Shown: positions 58,874 through 64,000 of the stretch, one piece after another
How positions within the stretch are numbered: the stretch's first letter is position 1
Layout: each line of letters begins with the position of its first letter
Source of the DNA: Chitinivibrionales bacterium
GTDB taxonomy: Bacteria; Fibrobacterota; Chitinivibrionia; Chitinivibrionales; FEN-1185
Assembly: GCA_035516255.1 (NCBI GenBank)
Contig: DATJAL010000045.1
Coordinates: 60,334 to 124,333, forward strand
Length of the DNA: 64,000 nt
Direction of reading: 5' to 3'
Translations under genes and position numbers: made by a program
Notes under the pieces: generated by a model
The model's input: the letters and a program-made list of their open reading frames with translations, nothing else
Database searches by the model: none
Told to the model about the DNA's origin: nothing

Positions 58874-60052
58874 TTACATGCTCTCCATGACAATCTTTTT
58901 CAGATCGTCTTTCCCCAGCTTCGCCGGATTGTTCTTGTTGTCCGTCTTGTCAACTATCGCCTCAGCCGACGGCGACGTGACGCCGTATACGCCCAGCCGG
59001 GGAATTTTTAAAACGCGGACGTATTCTTCCAGTGTCTCGATTAACAAATCGCACGTCTCCCTTGCCGTGGCGCGCTTTTTACCGCTAAGTATTTTTCCCG
59101 CCCGGGCGAACTTGGCAAGGTGCGGCAGCCCGGCCTCGCTTTGCGAAAGTGCCCGTATGGTGTGCCGCATGCAGGGGACAAGCAGGCAGCCGCACACCAC
59201 GCCGTGCGGGATGGCAAACATCCCGCCGATGGACGACGCGAAGCCGTGGACCACGCATAGTCCCGCATTGGCAAGCGTCATCCCGGACAGGAGCGCGGCG
59301 AACGAAAGGTCGGCGCGGACATTGACATCCTGCGAAGAACCCGCGCAGGCGGGCACGAGGCTGTCTTTGACGTGTTCCAGTCCGGTTTGCGCAAGCGAAT
59401 CGGTGAGCGGCGAGGCTTTTGTGGAAACGAAAGATTCGAGCAGCTGCGAAAGCGCGTCGAGGCCGCAGGCGGCGGTGACCGCGGCCGGGCAGGAAAGCGT
59501 GAGCACTGGATCGACGATGGCGGCATCAGGAATGAAGTTGTCGTGGCGCAGGGATTTTTTGAATCCCTGCGGTCCGACGTTTGAAATCACCGCGTTTTTC
59601 GTGGCCTCGCAGCCGGTGCCCGACGTGGTGGGAACCGCGATGAAGGGGACCTTTTTTCCGGGGTGAATTCTGGTGCCTACGTCCTCCAGGTATTCTATTA
59701 CGCTTCCTTCCACGGGCAGCATGGCGGATATCGCCTTGCCCGCGTCGATCACGCTGCCGCCGCCGACAGATGCAACCGCGGTAATGCCGCCGTCCTTGTA
59801 TTTGGACACGGCGCCGTCGACATCAGCCGGTGAAGGCTCGCCCGCGATTTCCCATTCGAAAAATTCGATGTCAGCGCTGCGGAAGCTGGCGGTAACGGCC
59901 GCATATGCGCCGGAGCGCTCAAGGGAATTTTTGCCGCGAACAAAAAGCGCCCTTTTTCCGAAGCCGGAAACGATGCCGCCGAGTTTTTCGGAAACATGCG
60001 GTCCGAAATGGATTGCCGGCGGGGACGAGAACGAAAACGGCTTTACCGCCAT
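58874..60052 (-). CDS. Iron-containing alcohol dehydrogenase (group III)
   Basis: 392 residues from ATG 60052 (AAAAGGAA upstream), following the ABM gene with a 10-base overlap. The N-terminal NAD-binding half has the VGGGSVIDAGKAI motif (~95). The metal-binding half shows GLDALSQLLESF (~197-208), where the usual third His of DAxxH is Gln; VVHGFASSIGG (~263-273), where the catalytic His after VHG is Ser; and AIPHGVVCG (~278). Asp and two His remain. Gln and Ser at these places characterise a subgroup of Fe-ADH/maleylacetate-reductase-like enzymes, so it is probably active on an unknown substrate. Confidence 0.88.
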   Translation of the reverse strand: MAVKPFSFSSPPAIHFGPHVSEKLGGIVSGFGKRALFVRGKNSLERSGAYAAVTASFRSADIEFFEWEIAGEPSPADVDGAVSKYKDGGITAVASVGGGSVIDAGKAISAMLPVEGSVIEYLEDVGTRIHPGKKVPFIAVPTTSGTGCEATKNAVISNVGPQGFKKSLRHDNFIPDAAIVDPVLTLSCPAAVTAACGLDALSQLLESFVSTKASPLTDSLAQTGLEHVKDSLVPACAGSSQDVNVRADLSFAALLSGMTLANAGLCVVHGFASSIGGMFAIPHGVVCGCLLVPCMRHTIRALSQSEAGLPHLAKFARAGKILSGKKRATARETCDLLIETLEEYVRVLKIPRLGVYGVTSPSAEAIVDKTDNKNNPAKLGKDDLKKIVMESM

Positions 60053-60354
60053 TGTTCCTTTTCCAGGGGGCGCACCACGGTGTAGGGAATGCCTTGGCGC
60101 GGTTTCTGCATCCAGTCTTCCACGGTCTTTTTCCATTCAAGATAATGCCCGGTTTTTTTATGGCCGGCGGCGGCTTCTTCGGAATCATACACTTCGTAGA
60201 GCATAAAGTGGCTCGGGTCGTCGGCGTTCTGCAGAACGTCGAACCTGAGGTTGCCCGGTTCCTTGACAGTAGAATTATGATTTTTTACGGTGGCTTCGAT
60301 GAATTTGGTGATGGAATCGGGTTTCACCTGGACCATCACCGTGGTAACGATCAT
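60043..60354 (-). CDS. ABM (antibiotic biosynthesis monooxygenase)-domain protein, LsrG/YgiN-like
   Basis: 103 residues from ATG 60354 (AAAGGAG six bases upstream); the frame is open further upstream without signals. The dimeric ferredoxin-like ABM fold: TVMVQVKPDSITKFIEATVKN, EPGNLRFDVLQNADDPSHF, MLYEVYDSEEAAAGHKKTGH, and a late PRQGIPYTVVRP. This is the LsrG/YgiN pattern; such proteins isomerise or oxidise small reactive molecules (AI-2 adducts, quinols). It overlaps the Fe-ADH gene by 10 bases, so the pair may work on one small oxygenated substrate. Confidence 0.85.
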   Translation of the reverse strand: MIVTTVMVQVKPDSITKFIEATVKNHNSTVKEPGNLRFDVLQNADDPSHFMLYEVYDSEEAAAGHKKTGHYLEWKKTVEDWMQKPRQGIPYTVVRPLEKEQWR

Positions 60355-60715
60355 GAGAACTCTCCTTTTAAAACGCGGGCTGCAATGATGCGGGGACCAA
60401 ATCGGGCTGCAAGCCATGGATAATGACCACCAAAATATAACCATTTTTTTTCATATGAAATACTTTTTTTCTGACATTTTTATTATATTACTTGGCTAAA
60501 GGGGGCTGGACAACACTCCTGGCGGCCAAAGGTTTCGAAAAAGTAACCCTCAAAATTTTTTAGATACAACAGCCGGTTAATCGGTTAATGATAAATAAAC
60601 AATGAACTTAGCCGCATCAACCAGCGACTGTGTTTATAAAAGCATTACCGGTCGCAGAACGGGAAAAACGAAAATGACTGATAACGTTTGTTTTTTTCAG
60701 GAAGGTGATTAACTT
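60355..60715. other. Intergenic region between the ABM gene and the fibro-slime gene
   Basis: 361 bases between divergent genes. Largely AT-rich and without an open frame of note. It should contain the two promoters, but no convincing -35/-10 pair stands out. The fibro-slime ATG has GGAAGGTGAT 11 bases upstream (60700-60709). Confidence 0.6.
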
Positions 60716-63700
60716 ATGCGAAAGCCAAATCTTTCAGGACGCGGAATTCTTAAGCTGGCAACCGGCATGGTAATGGCCTTTTTCTTAACCTCAAATGGGC
60801 AAGATGTATATCCGCCAACAATAACTGTTCCGGTAACATACTTCGACTATCATTCCGACGGGTCAAACCCCGATTTCAATTCAGGCACCAATCCGGCCAC
60901 TGTTCTTCTGGGAATGGTGCAGCCGAGGCTGGATGCGCAGGGACTACCGGTGGCAACTACCACTTATCTTTACAGTTGGGGAATAGGAAAATGGTTCAGG
61001 CCCTGGCCCCAGGGTACCGCGGGGGGAGGGAACGATTTCTCTAGGCCCGCTTATGCCAATGGCGGGCACACGCTCGTCGGTGTCAATACGGTGGGATATG
61101 ATACGTCTTATAAAAATGTGGTCGTTCCGGACAGCCTTGTTTTTAACCTTGTGCAGGGAAGCCAGGGGATTTACCAATATCAGAACGCAAACTTCTTTCC
61201 ACTCGACACCAAGGGCTTTCAGGCCAATGGCGCCGCCCCTGATCCGACCAAGAGTTTTGACGGAACACAGCTCAACAGGGTAACCAACACGCATAATTAC
61301 TCGTTTGCGATGCATCTTCACAGGAATTTTGAATACGCGTCGGGACAGACGTTCTACTTTGAGGGAGACGACGACCTGTGGGTGTTCGTCGACAGCCAAC
61401 TGGTTCTTGACATCGGCGGCGTCCACAATACAACGGTTGGTCAATTCAATCTTGACGACTTTGCCGCACAGCTGCACCTCACGCCGGGCGATTCCGCCGC
61501 CCTCGATGTTTTTTACTGCGAAAGGCAGGCGGTGGGCTCGGATATCAGAATCACCACGAACATCATCACCGCGGTGCCGGCAAAGCTCGTTCTTACCATG
61601 GTTCCAAAAAAAGACACCCTTGCTTCGGGAGACAGCGCGACGTTCACCGGGTCAGTGATTGACAGCAAGGGAAAACCCTTGCCGAATTTGTCCCAGTACA
61701 TTCAATGGAACTTGACCCCTGCCGCGACCACTAGCAGCATCAGCCAGACAAGCGGCGGCACCTCCACGTTTTATGCCGTGCAAGCTTATGACACCTATAT
61801 CGTCGGCGCAAGTTACGCCGTCTCGCCTACCAATATTTTGTATGCCTACGATACCATCTTTGTCAAGCCGGGCCCCGATTATAAAGTTTGGATCGAACCG
61901 GACACGAACATCAATCCCAACGACAGGAGCACGGCCAGTCTCACAAGGTTGCAGAACCCCGATCATGATCCACTCATCTCAATTTCCGACGTGCAGTCAC
62001 AAGCAAATGCTTTTGGCATTGTGCGGGACAAGGCCGGCAACTTCACGCGTTTTGCAAACAATGCGGAGTGGAACGAATACGGAGCCAACCTTGGCATTGC
62101 GAAAATCACTGCCTCGACGCCGAAGTACGTCGGGTTGATCCAGCGAATACCTGGGGTATTCGGCACCACAAAGGCACAGGCGCAGGAGACGGGGCTTTTG
62201 TGGGACACTACGACGGTGAGCATCCTGAACGGATACATCAAGCAGCTGAGGTTTGTGGATGTGGCGACCGGCCAGCCTATCACGGGAATCAACATCAACA
62301 CCGACCAGGAGATAACGGTCAAGCTGCAGGGAATTTTGTCAACCGACTCGACCAACGCATGGATCGATGTTACCGGCACCTGGACGCTTTCGCCGAACAT
62401 CGCTTCGGCCAACCCGATTCCCACCGGCGACGCTGGGTCATGGAGTTTCAGCCCCACGGCTCCGGGCGGACCTTCGCAGTTGACGGGCACAACGGGAAGC
62501 GGCGCACACGTGGTGAACGTGCAGATTCCGGTGACGGTAACGGTGGCGCCGCCGTCGTCGGCGACCTTCACGCTGATCACGCCGCCGGCGCAGCGAATCG
62601 CGGGTGACACGTTGCTCGCGCTGGTGACGATCTCGAACCATGACGGCCTTGTGCCCGGATCGTATTGCTATCCGGCAACCACGGGAACGCCCGCGTCATA
62701 CCAGGATTCGCTGGGAAAGGGCGCGATTCCCAATGACCCGACGGTGACGACAGGGGCTGGCAGCGGGATCATCAACACGCCGCCCGGCGGGACCAACACG
62801 GTGCCGGAGTGTTTCAAGAACGGCGTTGACACGGTGAAAATCGTACTATACCGCGCACCGTATACCGACCCGGACATCGGCGGTGTTGACACGTTGCACC
62901 AGCTTACCGTGAACCTCAACGGCGTCACGGCGACCACCGGGCCCTTCAAGCTGCTGCCTGCCGGCCTGTACCGGTTGCAGCTGGAGTCAGCCACGGGCGT
63001 GCACCTAACGGGCACCTATTCGATGTCTTATCCGAACGGGCAGCTGACGGCCTATTCAATAGGATACGATATTTATGGGAACAAGCGGGGGAAGGAAAAT
63101 TCGGACTGGAGCGTGACGCAGACGCTGCATCCGCTTACCCAAGCCAGCAATGTGCCTCGAATATATTACGATGCGAGCACGGCGACAAACGGGGAGGCGG
63201 GATTTTTAATAGCGCGCGCGCAGCGGACCTACGGCGGCCTGCAGGACAGCGTCGGGGACAGCCTGTTCGTAGTGATCATTGGAAAACCGTCGTCCTTGGA
63301 TTCCGCGGTGACGCGTGACGTAAACGGGAACGGGTATCTTGACGAAATAGAGCTTTACTTCAACAAGTCGGTGACGTTTCCGGCTAACTATCCGATGGAC
63401 TCGCTGATCGTGGTAGGGAACATAACGTTCAAGGTGGACAGCATCGGAGGGTTGATGCAGGCTGGACCGTCGGGATTGACGGGAACACATTTCGTACTGT
63501 ATCTGCACGAGGACAGCCTCACGCGGCCGGGAGTGCCGCAGACGAGTTGGCGTCCAGTCATTACCATTAACGGTTTGCCGGGCGCAGAGGGTGTGGCGGA
63601 TTTCCGAACCACGGACGGAGCGGGCCCGGTGATATGGACGGTCACCAAGACCATCGGCAATACCGAGGACAGGACGCAGGACCGTGTGACCGTGACGTTC

Positions 63701-64000
63701 TCCGAAAAGATTTTCGACAAGGACGGCGTCACGTTCAAGCTGACAAACCTTCCCGGATTGGTGTTTACCGTTTGGAAGCGCAATAGCAGCGGCGGGTTTG
63801 ATTCCGTGCCCGGCGTACTCGACAGTATCATGCGCTTTGCGACCCTGCTCAACGACAGCACGCTCCAGTTCGACATGCTCAACGGCAAGGACCTCACGTC
63901 GAATGAGTATCTGTCAATATCCATAGACAGTCAGGTGACCGACCAGGCGCATAAGAATTATCCGGATGACAACAACCGCAAGGTGCCGGTATACATCCAG
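60716..64000 (+). CDS. Fibro-slime domain secreted protein (3' truncated)
   Basis: The frame opened by ATG 60716 stays open for 1095 codons to the end of the window, so the C-terminus is missing. An N-terminal hydrophobic segment (ILKLATGMVMAFFLTSNG) is the export signal. The fibro-slime domain (~30-285) begins PPTITVPVTYFDYHSDGSNP and contains SFDGTQLNRVTNTHNYSF, then FYFEGDDDLWVFVDSQLVLD and IGGVHNTTVGQFNLDD and FYCERQAVGSDIRI: the PA14-like sugar-binding shape with a DDDLWVF core. Ig-like and cadherin-like repeats follow (IEPDTNINPNDRS, LRFVDVATGQPITG, TVTKTIGNTEDRTQDRV). Fibro-slime proteins are surface adhesins of Fibrobacterota tied to fibre binding. It is the strongest taxonomic marker in the window. 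Confidence 0.88.
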   Translation, partial: MRKPNLSGRGILKLATGMVMAFFLTSNGQDVYPPTITVPVTYFDYHSDGSNPDFNSGTNPATVLLGMVQPRLDAQGLPVATTTYLYSWGIGKWFRPWPQGTAGGGNDFSRPAYANGGHTLVGVNTVGYDTSYKNVVVPDSLVFNLVQGSQGIYQYQNANFFPLDTKGFQANGAAPDPTKSFDGTQLNRVTNTHNYSFAMHLHRNFEYASGQTFYFEGDDDLWVFVDSQLVLDIGGVHNTTVGQFNLDDFAAQLHLTPGDSAALDVFYCERQAVGSDIRITTNIITAVPAKLVLTMVPKKDTLASGDSATFTGSVIDSKGKPLPNLSQYIQWNLTPAATTSSISQTSGGTSTFYAVQAYDTYIVGASYAVSPTNILYAYDTIFVKPGPDYKVWIEPDTNINPNDRSTASLTRLQNPDHDPLISISDVQSQANAFGIVRDKAGNFTRFANNAEWNEYGANLGIAKITASTPKYVGLIQRIPGVFGTTKAQAQETGLLWDTTTVSILNGYIKQLRFVDVATGQPITGININTDQEITVKLQGILSTDSTNAWIDVTGTWTLSPNIASANPIPTGDAGSWSFSPTAPGGPSQLTGTTGSGAHVVNVQIPVTVTVAPPSSATFTLITPPAQRIAGDTLLALVTISNHDGLVPGSYCYPATTGTPASYQDSLGKGAIPNDPTVTTGAGSGIINTPPGGTNTVPECFKNGVDTVKIVLYRAPYTDPDIGGVDTLHQLTVNLNGVTATTGPFKLLPAGLYRLQLESATGVHLTGTYSMSYPNGQLTAYSIGYDIYGNKRGKENSDWSVTQTLHPLTQASNVPRIYYDASTATNGEAGFLIARAQRTYGGLQDSVGDSLFVVIIGKPSSLDSAVTRDVNGNGYLDEIELYFNKSVTFPANYPMDSLIVVGNITFKVDSIGGLMQAGPSGLTGTHFVLYLHEDSLTRPGVPQTSWRPVITINGLPGAEGVADFRTTDGAGPVIWTVTKTIGNTEDRTQDRVTVTFSEKIFDKDGVTFKLTNLPGLVFTVWKRNSSGGFDSVPGVLDSIMRFATLLNDSTLQFDMLNGKDLTSNEYLSISIDSQVTDQAHKNYPDDNNRKVPVYIQ

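Noticed and set aside
1..64000. CRISPR arrays, prophage genes, transposase ORFs, rRNA operons
   Set aside because: None recognised on reading both strands; the dispersed repeats are not regularly spaced and no cas, integrase or transposase motif was seen.

Overview
The window looks like a chromosomal contig from an uncultured member of the Fibrobacterota / Chitinivibrionia branch of the FCB group. The reasons are a fibro-slime domain protein at the right edge, several large secreted proteins ending in type IX secretion (T9SS)-like sorting domains, big Ig-like lipoprotein architecture, moderately GC-rich coding sequence (roughly the mid-50s percent by eye) and occasional GTG/TTG starts. Nothing indicates a prophage, plasmid or CRISPR locus. 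The taxonomic call is inference from protein families; no rRNA is present.

Layout. 1-8.3 kb: the tail of a secreted beta-helix-type protein, a DMT exporter, cmk-rpsA, an archaeal-lipid-type UbiA prenyltransferase, lspA and an RluD-type pseudouridine synthase. 8.5-20.6 kb: a 1050-residue secreted multidomain protein; a tightly coupled trio (EXPERA, SDR, DUF1295) that resembles sterol or terpenoid chemistry; a second secreted protein; a sterol-glucosyltransferase-like GT and ceramidase-like pair; a polyprenol-kinase-like protein; and a short MutY-like glycosylase. 20.6-24.7 kb: a broken proteasome-like gene, then a GT2-acyltransferase-TPR-FHA block. 25-36.8 kb: a beta-propeller protein, a tandem PPK2 phosphotransferase, tRNA-Leu(CAG), mutL, a tandem-STAS protein, mtaB, ftsY, a zinc ribbon / cNMP-binding / AI-2E exporter operon, tsaD, and a degenerate receiver followed by a 52-residue zinc ribbon. 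36.8-41.1 kb: an outer-membrane barrel downstream of a 1152-residue Ig-repeat lipoprotein. 41.3-50.9 kb: RNA-modification and radical-SAM genes, a diguanylate cyclase, a STAS protein, a calcineurin-like phosphoesterase, a DHH phosphoesterase and a full-length NifU. 51-57.4 kb: two membrane proteins, then a three-gene unit made of an acyl-CoA synthetase-ACP-acyltransferase fusion, an MFS transporter and a histone-deacetylase-like amidohydrolase. 57.5-64 kb: two related secreted Ig-like proteins (the second with a fibro-slime domain, running off the end), separated by an Fe-ADH / ABM pair.

Themes. Envelope lipid and glycolipid genes are unusually dense: prenyltransferase, EXPERA/SDR/DUF1295, UGT-type GT, ceramidase-like, polyprenol-kinase-like, GT2-PlsC, and ACS-ACP-PlsC. 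Small signalling modules (STAS, FHA-DUF4388, GGDEF, cNMP, a dead receiver) are scattered among housekeeping genes.

Non-coding structure. A GC-rich repeat family of about 100-250 bp sits just 3' of gene ends in an orientation coupled to the upstream gene (near 0.7, 4.7, 26.1 and 48.0 kb, with weaker relatives near 5.0 and 15.3 kb). A second, SEELRVKS-type repeat forms a large inverted repeat at 17.6 kb and appears to have invaded the 3' coding end of the MutY-like gene. Most calls rest on motif recognition by eye; no database search was run.
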